DNA of 64,000 nt from Streptococcus sp. zg-86 (GTDB lineage: Bacteria; Bacillota; Bacilli; Lactobacillales; Streptococcaceae). The notes beneath the pieces are model-generated. The model ran no database searches and was not told the origin of the DNA. It was given only the letters and a program-made list of their open reading frames with translations. The DNA is taken from NCBI RefSeq assembly GCF_017639855.1, contig NZ_CP072115.1, positions 868,001 to 932,000 of the forward strand, given 5' to 3'. The translations under genes were made by a program, and so were the position numbers. Below are positions 33,661 through 41,881 of this stretch, piece by piece (the stretch's first letter is position 1; each line of letters opens with the position of its first letter).

Positions 33661-33717
33661 TTAGAAGAAGAGTTTGATGACTTCTAGAATGATTTTTATC
33701 AGTTCAACGGTTGCCAT
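33661..33717 (-). CDS. candidate small hydrophobic/amphipathic peptide (possible type I toxin-like)
   Basis: On the minus strand an 18-residue peptide, MATVELIKIILEVIKLFF, ends at 33661. The same frame stays open upstream with a very basic segment (RKGKHKRKELNALECINLT) but no standard start codon, so the true start is unclear. Upstream on the minus strand lie AAAGGA (near 33775) and a stable CCCCCTTT/AAAGGGGG hairpin (about 33795-33828). A strong opposing promoter produces antisense RNA across it. Amphipathic peptide, sequestering hairpin and antisense RNA are features of type I toxin-antitoxin loci, but I recognise no named family. It may also be non-coding. Confidence 0.3.
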   Translation of the reverse strand: MATVELIKIILEVIKLFF

Positions 33718-33962
33718 CGTTAGATTGATACATTCTAGAGCATTAAGCTCTTTTCTTTTATGCTTTCCTTTACGGTCCTGTATATACCTGCCCCCCCTTT
33801 CTAGCCTTGACCTAAAGGGGGAATTACAAGCTGATTTAACAGTTTGCTAAAATAGTATCCCTTAATTTACTTGTTTTTACAAGTATTTTTTGTTATCTTG
33901 AGATGTGGTTTTGTCAGAATGTAGGAGTAAGTCTTGTTACAGTAAAATGGCGCAAATTAACG

Positions 33963-33991
33963 TTGGTCAAACTTATTTTTTATTGTATAAT
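33963..33991 (+). promoter_or_regulatory. promoter of the tandem membrane-protein cluster
   Basis: TTGGTC (33963-33968), a 17-nt spacer and TATAAT (33986-33991) lie 39 nt before the first tandem gene. The rest of 33333-34029 holds repeat copy C and the small-peptide locus. Confidence 0.6.
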
Positions 33992-34029
33992 AGAGATAGA
34001 AATTTGCTTTTAAACAGAAGGGATCTTCT

Positions 34030-34443
34030 ATGAACAAATTATTCAATGTCATCCTCGGCCTAGGTTTTCTATTGATACTTGGTGCAGGGATTTATCAGCT
34101 GGTAGAACCAATTCTCCCTCCCATATCTACTAGAGACAAGCAAATCGCTTACCTCAAAGAGCATGAGCAGGAAATGACGGACTATGTGAAATCCCAGAAT
34201 CCGAAAGTGGAAAGTGTTCAATGGGATTGGGAGAGCGTGAAAACAAAAGAAGTTCAGCCAAATGCAGGAGGGATTCCAAGAGGAAAGAAATATAAAGAAG
34301 TAACTATCAAAGGGGTGTTTAACAATATTGAGCGTTCTAATTTCCGAGTAGGATTAAAAGTATCTCCAACTACTGGTTATCCAGAAATGGAAAACATCTA
34401 CCTAAAGAGCCCGTTTAGAGTGGGAGGAATGCTGTATGAGTAA
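34030..34443 (+). CDS. tandem family single-pass membrane protein, copy 1 (DUF1310-like)
   Basis: This 137-residue protein has one N-terminal membrane helix (residues 4-21, LFNVILGLGFLLILGAGIYQ), a charged linker (STRDKQIAYLKEHEQEMTDYVKSQ) and a C-terminal domain that should lie outside the cell. I place it tentatively with DUF1310, a streptococcal and lactococcal family of unknown function. It is almost identical to copy 2: early differences are LVEP/MVKP and later WES/WDS. AGAAGGGATCTTCT before the ATG includes the Shine-Dalgarno in a small palindrome. The whole unit repeats every 472 bp. Confidence 0.7.
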   Translation: MNKLFNVILGLGFLLILGAGIYQLVEPILPPISTRDKQIAYLKEHEQEMTDYVKSQNPKVESVQWDWESVKTKEVQPNAGGIPRGKKYKEVTIKGVFNNIERSNFRVGLKVSPTTGYPEMENIYLKSPFRVGGMLYE

Positions 34444-34501
34444 TTTAGTAACTTTTGATAATCTTTATGCAAATCTCGTAACAGGCTAAAAGGAGTTTCT
34501 C

Positions 34502-34915
34502 ATGAACAAATTATTCAATGTCATCCTCGGCCTAGGTTTTCTATTGATACTTGGTGCAGGGATTTATCAGATGGTAAAACCAAACCTCCCTCCCATATCT
34601 ACTAGAGACAAGCAAATCGCCTATCTCAAAGAGCATGAGCAGGAAATGACGGACTATGTGAAATCCCAGAATCCAAAAGTGGAAAGTGTTCAATGGGATT
34701 GGGACAGCGTGAAAACAAAAGAAGTTCAGCCAAATGCAGGAGGGATTCCAAGAGGAAAGAAATATAAAGAAGTAACTATCAAAGGGGTGTTTAACAATAT
34801 TGAGCGTTCTAATTTCCGAGTAGGATTAAAAGTATCTCCAACTACTGGTTATCCAGAAATGGAAAACATCTACCTAAAGAGCCCGTTTAGAGTGGGAGGA
34901 ATGCTGTATGAGTAA
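34502..34915 (+). CDS. tandem family single-pass membrane protein, copy 2
   Basis: This 137-residue near-duplicate of copy 1, including the intergenic sequence, has 472-bp spacing. The C-terminal domain (QPNAGGIPRGKKYKEVTIKG and following) is identical as far as I compared. Such identity implies very recent duplication or gene conversion. AAAGGAGTTTCTC precedes the ATG. The function is unknown; the helix plus small extracytoplasmic domain suggests an envelope role or an immunity-type function. Confidence 0.7.
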   Translation: MNKLFNVILGLGFLLILGAGIYQMVKPNLPPISTRDKQIAYLKEHEQEMTDYVKSQNPKVESVQWDWDSVKTKEVQPNAGGIPRGKKYKEVTIKGVFNNIERSNFRVGLKVSPTTGYPEMENIYLKSPFRVGGMLYE

Positions 34916-34973
34916 TTTAGTAACTTTTGATAATCTTTATGCAAATCTCGTAACAGGCTAAAAGGAGTTTCTC

Positions 34974-35378
34974 ATGAACAAATTATTCAATGTCATCCTC
35001 GGCCTAGGTTTTCTATTGATACTTGGTGCAGGGATTTATCAGATGGTAAAACCAATCCTCCCTCCCATATCTACTAGAGACAAGCAAATCGCCTATCTCA
35101 GAGAGCATGAGCAAGAGATTATTGACTTTGTTAAATCAGCCAACCCGAAAGTTGAATCGGTTCAAATTGACTGGAGTCAGACCCAGTGGGGAAAGATAGG
35201 AAACGGAACCCCTCAAGGCGGAGGAGATGCGATAGATGTTTATGGTGGTTTTAACAACATTGAAGATTCAGATTGGGGCATTGTTATAGGAATTAAATAT
35301 GAAAAGGATGGGCAGATTCGCATTAAAAGTATGTGGTTTGGAAGTCCATTAAGTATAGGAGGTGAACTACTTGAGTAA
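34974..35378 (+). CDS. tandem family single-pass membrane protein, copy 3 (divergent C-terminus)
   Basis: This 134-residue protein shares the first 45 or so residues with copies 1 and 2 (MNKLFNVILGLGFLLILGAG to STRDKQIAYLREHEQE). It then changes to a different domain (IIDFVKSANPKVESVQIDW, TPQGGGDAIDVYGGFNNIED, KSMWFGSPLSIGGELLE). The secondary pattern is kept, including the NNIE motif, so this is a diverged allele of the same domain. The sharp switch suggests a recombination breakpoint near codon 48. Confidence 0.7.
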   Translation: MNKLFNVILGLGFLLILGAGIYQMVKPILPPISTRDKQIAYLREHEQEIIDFVKSANPKVESVQIDWSQTQWGKIGNGTPQGGGDAIDVYGGFNNIEDSDWGIVIGIKYEKDGQIRIKSMWFGSPLSIGGELLE

Positions 35379-35436
35379 TTTGGTGACTTTTTATAATATC
35401 TATGCAAATCTCGTAACAGGCTAAAAGGAGTTTTTC

Positions 35437-35856
35437 ATGAACAGATTATTCAATATCATCCTCGGCCTAGGTTTTCTATTGATACTTGGTGCGGGGATTT
35501 ATCAGATGGTAAAACCAAACCTCCCTTCCCTATCTACCAGAGATAAACAAATTGCTTACCTCAAAGAGCATGAGCAGGAAATGACGGACTATGTGAAATC
35601 CCAGAATCCGAAGATAGAAAGTGTTCAATGGGATTGGGATAGCATGGAGATAAAGAAAGTCCAACCAGACGCAGGAGGTATTCCTATTGGTAAAAAATAT
35701 AACGAGCTGAATATTTCAGGTCGCTTTAATCATATAGAAGACTCTTACTTTGTATTAAGTTTTGGGTTTGATATTGAAGAGCTATATCCAGATATGGAAC
35801 ACAAAGCTATAACACAGTATTTTACGATAAATGGAGGTAGAGAACTATATGAGTAA
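35437..35856 (+). CDS. tandem family single-pass membrane protein, copy 4 (hybrid)
   Basis: This 139-residue protein matches copies 1 and 2 through about residue 88 (to QPDAGGIPIGKKYNELNISG). Its last 50 residues are unrelated in detail (FNHIEDSYFVLSFGFDIEELYPDMEHKA), with its own C-terminus. The spacing from copy 3 is 463 bp. It closes the run of four paralogues. The mosaic pattern supports exchange between cassettes. Confidence 0.7.
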   Translation: MNRLFNIILGLGFLLILGAGIYQMVKPNLPSLSTRDKQIAYLKEHEQEMTDYVKSQNPKIESVQWDWDSMEIKKVQPDAGGIPIGKKYNELNISGRFNHIEDSYFVLSFGFDIEELYPDMEHKAITQYFTINGGRELYE

Positions 35857-35935
35857 TTTACAAAAATTGGTAAATGGCATTTTTCAACGCCTTTTTGTTA
35901 CTTCGGAAAAGTGCTAGGATTTGGGTGATAAAACC

Positions 35936-36856
35936 ATGACAAAGAAAACACTTTTTAACGCCAGTTTTGAAGAGAGTTTGAATTTGGAAGATGACCAAGC
36001 GTCTAGCGAATTTATAAAGAAAAATTTGGCAGAGACACAGGAGAAAGAAAAGTATCGAGGAACTTTCAAATCCTATGTATGGCTGGTCCTCTTGACGATT
36101 TTATGTATATTTGGACCTAATTGGCTTTTATATAAGGGAAGTCATTATATTTGGGGGCATACTGAAACGAACCTCTTGCAACCAGCCACCCATAACTTTT
36201 TACCCAAGTGGCTATTCCTTGCCTTAGGCACTAGTTGGCTCGTTATCATTCTGATTGGCAAAAAGTTTTACCAACAGTTTATATTGATTTATAGAGGACA
36301 ATTTCACTTATTTGTGACCTACTTTTTATGGTTGCTGATTGAATGGAATTTATTTTGTTTAACAGCATTCTATATGACTCTTGGATTTTTGGGTGTGAGC
36401 TCGTTCTTTCTTGCCAACGTCTATGTTGGGTATTTCATTATAAAAAGTAGAAGCAAGGATCTTCTAAACCTTATGTATAGGAAAGTTAGAGAAGCAAGTC
36501 AAAAAAGAAATGTTGTGTTTGGAAAGAGTGTCAATCGGCTCATGAGTCTTTTAGGTCTACTGTCATTATTTTGGTTTTGCATAAAATCTTTTATCCACTT
36601 TAAGATGGAAGTAGGGAGTTGGTTAGCGATTCTGGTCTTTCTGCTTTTTTGGTTCTTTGTCAATAGCGCCATGATAGTGTACGAAAGTTATGTCGTCCTC
36701 CCTTTTATGCTACGGGGCTTCTATCGATTAAAATACCCCGAAGAATACCGTGAATGGGAAGGTAAAAGCTTAGAAGAGTGGTACGGCAAGAAATATTTGA
36801 AGAAGCACAAGGACTTATATCAGACGGATAAAGTAGAGGAAAAGGGGCATGTCTAA
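35936..36856 (+). CDS. multi-pass membrane protein (Gram-positive tandem 5-TM type)
   Basis: This 306-residue protein has a soluble N-terminal 45 residues, then about five to six membrane helices at roughly residues 48-70, 90-110, 125-160, 200-222 and 228-255, and a charged C-terminal tail (EEYREWEGKSLEEWYGKKYLKKHKD). It resembles the Gram-positive tandem five-helix families found in clusters with small membrane proteins; that is a resemblance of layout, not a domain search. ATG 35936 is preferred to the in-frame TTG at 35921. The following gene overlaps its end by 8 bp. Function unknown. Confidence 0.62.
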   Translation: MTKKTLFNASFEESLNLEDDQASSEFIKKNLAETQEKEKYRGTFKSYVWLVLLTILCIFGPNWLLYKGSHYIWGHTETNLLQPATHNFLPKWLFLALGTSWLVIILIGKKFYQQFILIYRGQFHLFVTYFLWLLIEWNLFCLTAFYMTLGFLGVSSFFLANVYVGYFIIKSRSKDLLNLMYRKVREASQKRNVVFGKSVNRLMSLLGLLSLFWFCIKSFIHFKMEVGSWLAILVFLLFWFFVNSAMIVYESYVVLPFMLRGFYRLKYPEEYREWEGKSLEEWYGKKYLKKHKDLYQTDKVEEKGHV

Positions 36857-37238
36857 ACAGTTGAAACGAATCGGGCTGATAGTGCTTGTCCTCGGGATTG
36901 GCATAGGAGGCTTTAGGATGTACCACTATCAAGAAAAACAGAAGATGATCGCCATTGCCCACAGTAAGGAAGCAAGACAGTTATATGAGGACTATTTAAA
37001 ACAAGAAGATCCGAATGCTTTTACAAGCAGAGGTTTTATCGAGAGTTATGAGGTCAATGAAGATAGTATGAGTTATAATCCTATGGGAGGCTTGATGATT
37101 CAACTAATCATCAATAACAACAAGGATATGACAGTCAGCTTGAACTTAATAGATAATGGAGATGGGAAATTTATATCAGCTTATTATGTTACTTCTAAAG
37201 AATTTTGGGAAACACAAGAGCAACATCAAAAGGAATAA
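36849..37238 (+). CDS. small single-pass membrane protein (distant relative of the tandem family)
   Basis: This 129-residue protein has an N-terminal helix (residues 8-25, IGLIVLVLGIGIGGFRMYHY) followed by an extracytoplasmic domain. SKEARQLYEDYLKQEDPNAF corresponds in place to the YLKEHEQEM linker of the tandem copies. It overlaps the preceding gene by 8 bp with AAAGGGG as ribosome site. A decayed copy of its first codons reappears at 38220-38249. Function unknown. Confidence 0.62.
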   Translation: MSKQLKRIGLIVLVLGIGIGGFRMYHYQEKQKMIAIAHSKEARQLYEDYLKQEDPNAFTSRGFIESYEVNEDSMSYNPMGGLMIQLIINNNKDMTVSLNLIDNGDGKFISAYYVTSKEFWETQEQHQKE

Positions 37239-37241
37239 GTT

Positions 37242-37436
37242 ATGAAAAGGTATATTAATGAAGAGCATCTGCAAATTGCAATGACAGAGTATTTAAATCC
37301 CAGTCTTAATAGGATTGTTACTACTCCTGCTGATCGGACTATTTGAACTGTGACACAAGTGTATGATGATGTCAGAAGTAATACTCAATTTAGATTGGTG
37401 CAGAAAGAAGATGGCAAACTTAACCTATTCGCGTGA
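37242..37436 (+). pseudogene. broken relative of the small membrane proteins
   Basis: A frame starting at ATG 37242 (MKRYINEEHLQIAMTEYLN...) has a good ribosome site but an in-frame TGA at 37344 after 34 codons. The same frame continues with TVTQVYDDVRSNTQFRLVQKEDGKLNLFA until TGA at 37434. This looks like the extracytoplasmic part of a related protein without its membrane helix. The following 37437-37563 is AT-rich with no convincing gene. Confidence 0.55.
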
Positions 37437-37563
37437 AGTACGCCAATTACTTGAAGGATAAGGGTAACGCATGAAAAATGGTTTACAAAAGAGAATATGC
37501 AAAAAATAAGGAAAACGCCATTCTATCAATTGTAACATTATTTAGAGGGGAGATTGATGACAA

Positions 37564-38187
37564 ATGGCGGTAGTTGATAAGAAGAAACCTAGAAAGTCAA
37601 AGTGGAAAAAAGCGATTGGAATTCTATTCTTAGTTATAGCACTTTTAATAGGTGGGAAATGGTATATGGATAGAAAGAAAGTGGACGGCTTGTATCGCCA
37701 TGGTTTCTCGCTCTTGGAGGAACAAATCGCAACCTATATCGTGGAACATTATGCCGGAGTGAGTAAAGTAGAGTTCTCCCCGATTTATGTGGATAGGAGT
37801 ACGGAAAGTTTAGATATCGTTCCAGTAATTTATGATACGGATGGAAACCGAGCTGTACTAGGCGGCAATGTCCCTAAACAGAATATTATGTTTGCTACTT
37901 ACGGTAGTCATGTAGGCCTTACTGCTATAGATTTTACTATTGATGGAAATCATATTATTTATCTAGGAAATTCTAAAAATGGTGAAGAGATTGATGTATC
38001 TGATTCAACTGTTTTGCCTGAAGCTGCAAGGCTTGAAAAATCAAGAGACATTGATGATAATATTGAGGCACTGGTTGCTGATAATCAACTAACAGCTATC
38101 TATAAACAGGACGGTGGTAGCCCTAATGCAGAAATTGTCTATAATTTAAACATTATTCGAGGAGAGGTTGATGACAAATGGCAGTAA
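37564..38187 (+). CDS. single-pass membrane protein of the accessory cluster
   Basis: This 207-residue protein has a strongly basic start (MAVVDKKKPRKSKWKKAIG), a helix at about 20-37 (ILFLVIALLIGGKWYM) and a 170-residue extracytoplasmic domain (KVEFSPIYVDRSTESLDIV, GSHVGLTAIDFTIDG). It lacks similarity I can name but shares the build of its neighbours. Its start context (GAGATTGATGACAAATGGC) reappears at its own end, where a truncated second copy begins. Function unknown. Confidence 0.65.
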   Translation: MAVVDKKKPRKSKWKKAIGILFLVIALLIGGKWYMDRKKVDGLYRHGFSLLEEQIATYIVEHYAGVSKVEFSPIYVDRSTESLDIVPVIYDTDGNRAVLGGNVPKQNIMFATYGSHVGLTAIDFTIDGNHIIYLGNSKNGEEIDVSDSTVLPEAARLEKSRDIDDNIEALVADNQLTAIYKQDGGSPNAEIVYNLNIIRGEVDDKWQ

Positions 38188-38249
38188 CTGATAAGAAGAA
38201 TGTGCTAAAGAAGCCAATGAGCAGGGGTATATCTAAACAGTGGGTCTGA
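38178..38249 (+). pseudogene. chimeric remnant joining two gene starts of the cluster
   Basis: ATG 38178 opens MAVTDKKNVLKKPMSRGISKQWV then stops. Its first codons copy the start of the 37564 gene. The part from about 38216 copies the region around the 36849 start (AGGGGTATATCTAAACAG against AGGGGCATGTCTAAACAG). It is a scar of recombination between cassettes, not a gene. Confidence 0.6.
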
Positions 38250-38286
38250 TGGTGTTTGTTCTTAGTATAGGAAAGTTATCTGCTAA

Positions 38287-38312
38287 CAAAATCAGCTTTG
38301 GCTGGTTTTTTA
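38287..38312 (+). terminator. intrinsic terminator at the end of the accessory cluster
   Basis: AAATCAGC and GCTGGTTT pair around TTTG and run into TTTTTTA, separating the cluster from the cpsY promoter (TGATATAAT near 38372). Confidence 0.75.
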
Positions 38313-38405
38313 TGTGCCTTGCTACAGGAATTTGTACGACATGCGCTATACCATTTGCGATGGATTATGATATAATAAAGAGTATTTTACAAAGGAAGTG
38401 GCAGC

Positions 38406-39311
38406 ATGAATATTCAACAATTGCGCTATGTTGTGGCGATTGCAAATAGCGGGACTTTTCGAGAAGCAGCAGAGAAAATGTTTGTCTCACAGCCGAGCTT
38501 ATCCATTTCTGTACGTGATTTGGAAAAAGAATTGGGCTTTAAAATTTTTAGTCGGACTAGCTCAGGCACCTTCTTGACACGTCGGGGAATGGAATTTTAT
38601 GAAAAAGCCCAAAGTTTAGTAAAGGGGTTTGATCAATTCGAACACTTGTATTTACAGCCAGATGATGGTGAAGTAGAGTTTTCCATTTCCAGTCAGCACT
38701 ATGATTTTTTACCACCTTTGATTACGGAATTTTCGCAGCAATTTCCTGAGTATCCAAAATTTCGTCTGTTTGAGTCAACGACAGTACAGATTTTAGATGA
38801 GGTTGCACAAGGACACAGCGAGTTGGGTATTATCTATCTCAACCATCGTAACACCAAAGGAATTATGCAAAAGTTGGATAAACTCCGTTTGGAAGTGGTA
38901 GATTTGATTGATTTTCAAACCCATATCTATATCCGTAAGGGACACCCTTTGGCTAAGAAAAAAGAGATTGAGTTAGCAGATTTAACAGGACTTCCAACCG
39001 TTCGTTTTACCCAAGAAAAGGATGAATATCTCTATTATTCGGAAAATTTCTTTGATACTTCAGACTCATCTGTAACCTTCGATGTGACGGATCGTGCTAC
39101 CCTAAATGGTATTTTAGAGCGAACAGATGCCTATGCGACTGGTTCGGGATTTTTAGATAGTGAGAGTGTACATGGGATTATGGTAATTCCCTTTAAGGAA
39201 GAAAAGGGCAATCGCATGGTATATGTCAAAAGAGAAGATAGTGAATTGAGTCCTTGTGCGCAAGATTTCATCAGCGTCATGGAAGACTATTTTGCCAAAA
39301 AGAAAGGATAA
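38406..39311 (+). CDS. cpsY: LysR-family regulator CpsY-like
   Basis: This 301-residue LysR regulator has its HTH at residues 1-60 (MNIQQLRYVVAIANSGTFRE, QPSLSISVRDLEKELGF) and an effector domain. Streptococcal CpsY/MetR-type regulators control methionine and cysteine supply and envelope or immune-evasion traits; I infer the name from sequence style and from its position directly before lspA and rluD. AAAGGAAG lies before the ATG. It is a paralogue of the regulator at 7620-8531 (both have QQL.YI/VI.. and QPSLS cores). Confidence 0.85.
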   Translation: MNIQQLRYVVAIANSGTFREAAEKMFVSQPSLSISVRDLEKELGFKIFSRTSSGTFLTRRGMEFYEKAQSLVKGFDQFEHLYLQPDDGEVEFSISSQHYDFLPPLITEFSQQFPEYPKFRLFESTTVQILDEVAQGHSELGIIYLNHRNTKGIMQKLDKLRLEVVDLIDFQTHIYIRKGHPLAKKKEIELADLTGLPTVRFTQEKDEYLYYSENFFDTSDSSVTFDVTDRATLNGILERTDAYATGSGFLDSESVHGIMVIPFKEEKGNRMVYVKREDSELSPCAQDFISVMEDYFAKKKG

Positions 39312-39312
39312 C

Positions 39313-39777
39313 ATGAGAAAAATCGGATTTCCACTTTGGATTGTCTGCCTAATCATTATGGATCAATGGGTAAAGGCTTGGACTGTAGCCAACATTGCCT
39401 TGAATGAACAACGTACTTTTATTCCAAAAATTGTCAATTTGTATTACCTACGTAACTACGGAGCTGCTTTTTCTATTCTCCAACATCAGCAATGGTTTTT
39501 TACCCTAGTGACTCTCATCGTGATAACAGCAGCTGTTTGGTATTTCATCAAGCATATCAAGGGGAGTCTTTGGACTCTATGGAGCCTATCTCTTGTGATT
39601 GCAGGGGGAATCGGAAATTTTATTGATCGCCTTCGTCTAGGTTACGTTGTGGATATGTTTCATCTTGATTTTATCGATTTTCCTGTTTTTAATGTCGCAG
39701 ATATATGTTTGACGGTTGGTGTAGCAGTCTTGTTTATCAGTATTATGAAAGAAGAGAATAATGGAAATAAAAGTTGA
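39313..39777 (+). CDS. lspA: lipoprotein signal peptidase
   Basis: LspA cleaves signal peptides of lipidated prolipoproteins in the membrane; the lipoproteins at 356 and 42003 are likely clients. The 154-residue protein has four hydrophobic segments and the two catalytic aspartates in GNFIDRLRLGYVVDMF (about 113-128) and FPVFNVADICLT (about 135-146). The start at ATG 39313 follows AGAAAGGA, one base after the cpsY stop. It overlaps rluD by 17 bp, indicating translational coupling. Confidence 0.95.
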   Translation: MRKIGFPLWIVCLIIMDQWVKAWTVANIALNEQRTFIPKIVNLYYLRNYGAAFSILQHQQWFFTLVTLIVITAAVWYFIKHIKGSLWTLWSLSLVIAGGIGNFIDRLRLGYVVDMFHLDFIDFPVFNVADICLTVGVAVLFISIMKEENNGNKS

Positions 39778-40651
39778 AACAGGTGGCATTCGCCTAGATA
39801 AAGCCTTGGCTGACCTAACTTCTTTATCACGCTCAGTCGCAAATGAGCAGATAAAATCTGGCTTGGTCCGTGTCAATGGTGAGGTGAAAAAAGCCAAATA
39901 CACGGTTCAGACAGGAGACTGTATCCAATACGAGATTCCTGAAGTGGAAGAAATTGACTATGTCGCAGAAGAGATTCCACTTGAGATTGTGTATGAAGAT
40001 GCAGATGTAGCTGTTGTCAATAAGCCGCAAGGCATGGTGGTACATCCCTCAGCTGGTCATACTTCAGGTACTCTGGTCAATGCACTTCTGTACCATATCA
40101 AGGATTTATCTGGTATCAATGGAGTCATGCGACCAGGCATTGTTCATCGTATTGACAAGGATACATCTGGTCTTTTGATGATTGCTAAGAATGATGAAGC
40201 CCACCAGAAATTAGCAGAAGAATTAAAGGCGAAGAAATCCTTACGAAAATATGTGGCGATTGTCCATGGCAATTTGCCAAATGATCGAGGTGTAATTGAA
40301 GCGCCGATTGGTCGTTCGGACAAGGATCGTAAGAAGCAAGCAGTATCTGCTAAGGGGAAAGAAGCTCTGACTCGTTTTCAAGTGCTAGAGCGCTTTGGAG
40401 ACTATACCTTGGTCGAGTTAACCCTTGAAACGGGTCGGACACATCAGATTCGTGTTCATATGGCCTATATTGGTCATCCAGTTGCTGGAGATGAGGTGTA
40501 TGGACCACGTAAGACCCTAAAAGGTCATGGTCAGTTCCTACACGCTAAGACCCTTGGTTTTACACATCCTAAGACAGGTGAGCTTGTGACCTTTACGGCA
40601 GAAGAGCCTACTATTTTCCATGAAACCTTAGAGAAACTCAGAAAAGCCTAA
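39761..40651 (+). CDS. rluD: 23S rRNA/large-subunit pseudouridine synthase RluD-like
   Basis: This 296-residue RluA/RluD-family enzyme makes pseudouridine in RNA. An N-terminal S4-like RNA-binding domain covers about residues 10-75. The catalytic motif is GIVHRIDKDTSGLLMIAKND near 126-145 with the catalytic Asp, and ETGRTHQIRVHMAYIGHPVAGD follows near 224-245. It overlaps lspA. The exact RNA target (H69 of 23S rRNA for true RluD) is inferred. Confidence 0.92.
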   Translation: MEIKVETGGIRLDKALADLTSLSRSVANEQIKSGLVRVNGEVKKAKYTVQTGDCIQYEIPEVEEIDYVAEEIPLEIVYEDADVAVVNKPQGMVVHPSAGHTSGTLVNALLYHIKDLSGINGVMRPGIVHRIDKDTSGLLMIAKNDEAHQKLAEELKAKKSLRKYVAIVHGNLPNDRGVIEAPIGRSDKDRKKQAVSAKGKEALTRFQVLERFGDYTLVELTLETGRTHQIRVHMAYIGHPVAGDEVYGPRKTLKGHGQFLHAKTLGFTHPKTGELVTFTAEEPTIFHETLEKLRKA

Positions 40652-40710
40652 CTTGCTCAATTAAACCGAGCATGGTATACTAGAACAGTTACAAAAGAAG
40701 AGGAGTGAAT

Positions 40711-41046
40711 ATGGAAACTTTACCAAATTGTCCAAAATGTCAATCAGAATATGTCTATGAGGACGGTGTATTGCTCATCTGTCCAGAGTGTGCCTATGAG
40801 TGGAACCCCGCAGAGGTTGCTGAAGAAGAAGGACTTGTGGCAATCGATGCCAATGGAAATCGTTTGGCAGATGGTGACACGGTAACCTTGATTAAGGACT
40901 TGAAAGTCAAGGGAGCACCGAAGGACTTGAAACAAGGCACACGTGTGAAAAACATTCGCATTGTGGAAGGTGACCATAACATTGATTGTAAGATTGATGG
41001 TTTTGGTGCCATGAAATTGAAATCAGAATTTGTGAAAAAAATCTAA
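40711..41046 (+). CDS. PhnA/YjdM family zinc-ribbon protein
   Basis: This 111-residue protein has an N-terminal zinc ribbon (CPKC at about 7-10 and CPEC at about 26-29) and a C-terminal beta domain (DANGNRLADGDTVTLIKDLKVKGAP). This is the PhnA/YjdM family; despite the old name it is not known to act in phosphonate breakdown here. An extended -10 (TGGTATACT, 40673-40681) precedes it. I start at ATG 40711 behind GAGGAG rather than at the GTG two codons earlier. Confidence 0.88.
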   Translation: METLPNCPKCQSEYVYEDGVLLICPECAYEWNPAEVAEEEGLVAIDANGNRLADGDTVTLIKDLKVKGAPKDLKQGTRVKNIRIVEGDHNIDCKIDGFGAMKLKSEFVKKI

Positions 41047-41056
41047 CCAAATAGGT

Positions 41057-41108
41057 TCTTATAAGAATTGGGAGTCGGACACGTTATTGTTTCGCTCCCT
41101 CTTCTTAT
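41057..41108 (+). terminator. terminator after the PhnA/YjdM gene
   Basis: ATAAGAA...GGGAG pairs with CTCCC...TTCTTAT around a loop, followed by TTTTA. It sits directly before the ribosome site of the next gene. Confidence 0.6.
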
Positions 41109-41123
41109 TTTAGGAGGAATACA

Positions 41124-41768
41124 TTGAACTATCAAAGTAAGTATTTTTATTCGCGTTGTTTGTTGGCTATTCTTGCCATTGTCGGAACGACTCTTGAGAT
41201 TGTTAAGTATGGTATTGGGATGCTGATGTATTATACCGTGCAGTCCAATTTGCTGGTAGCTCTATTTTCGACTTACATGGTCTCTGCTCTGTACCGTAAA
41301 AAAGACTTGCAAAGTCGGTCCTTCCTACGGATAAAAGCAGCAGTCACCATGTCGATTATGATTACCTGTGTCATTTATCATCTGATGCTAGCTCCCTTAG
41401 CGACAGATTTTTGGCGGGTGGAAAATCTTCTCTGTCACTATATTGTCCCGCTTTACTTTCTACTAGATACCTTGTTTTTGGACAAGCAAAGACAATACAA
41501 GTGGTTTGATCCAATTTGGTGGACAACCTTGCCAGTTATCTATTTAGCTTTTGCTCTCATCAATGGTCTGTTTATCAAATGGCCCATTCCTGAGGCGAAA
41601 GACAGTCCCTTTGCCTATTTCTTCTTAAATGTTCCCAAATACGGTTGGAACTTTGTTTTGAACTATTCAGTCACTATTTTTATTGCTTATTTACTGGCTG
41701 GTTTTGCTTTACTATTGCTGAAATCCATTCGCGTACCAAATCGGTCACGAAAACCACGTACTGTTTAA
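41124..41768 (+). CDS. Pr6Pr-like integral membrane protein
   Basis: This 214-residue protein has six or seven hydrophobic segments and the pattern of the Pr6Pr family (an N-terminal MYYTVQSNLL near residues 35-44, HLMLAP near 89, LCHYIVPLYFLLD near 105-117). The family is of unknown function, distantly related to FAR-17a/AIG1-like membrane proteins. The start is TTG 41124, 6 nt after TAGGAGGAA; there is no ATG in range. Transcription may pass through the preceding hairpin. Confidence 0.75.
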   Translation: MNYQSKYFYSRCLLAILAIVGTTLEIVKYGIGMLMYYTVQSNLLVALFSTYMVSALYRKKDLQSRSFLRIKAAVTMSIMITCVIYHLMLAPLATDFWRVENLLCHYIVPLYFLLDTLFLDKQRQYKWFDPIWWTTLPVIYLAFALINGLFIKWPIPEAKDSPFAYFFLNVPKYGWNFVLNYSVTIFIAYLLAGFALLLLKSIRVPNRSRKPRTV

Positions 41769-41881
41769 ATATTCTTTTATACTCTTATATATTTTCAAAA
41801 AATATCATGAAAAGATTGAAATTCTCCTTAATTCTGACATATTAGGGAGGATTTTCTTACATGACAATGTTAGAATATGCA

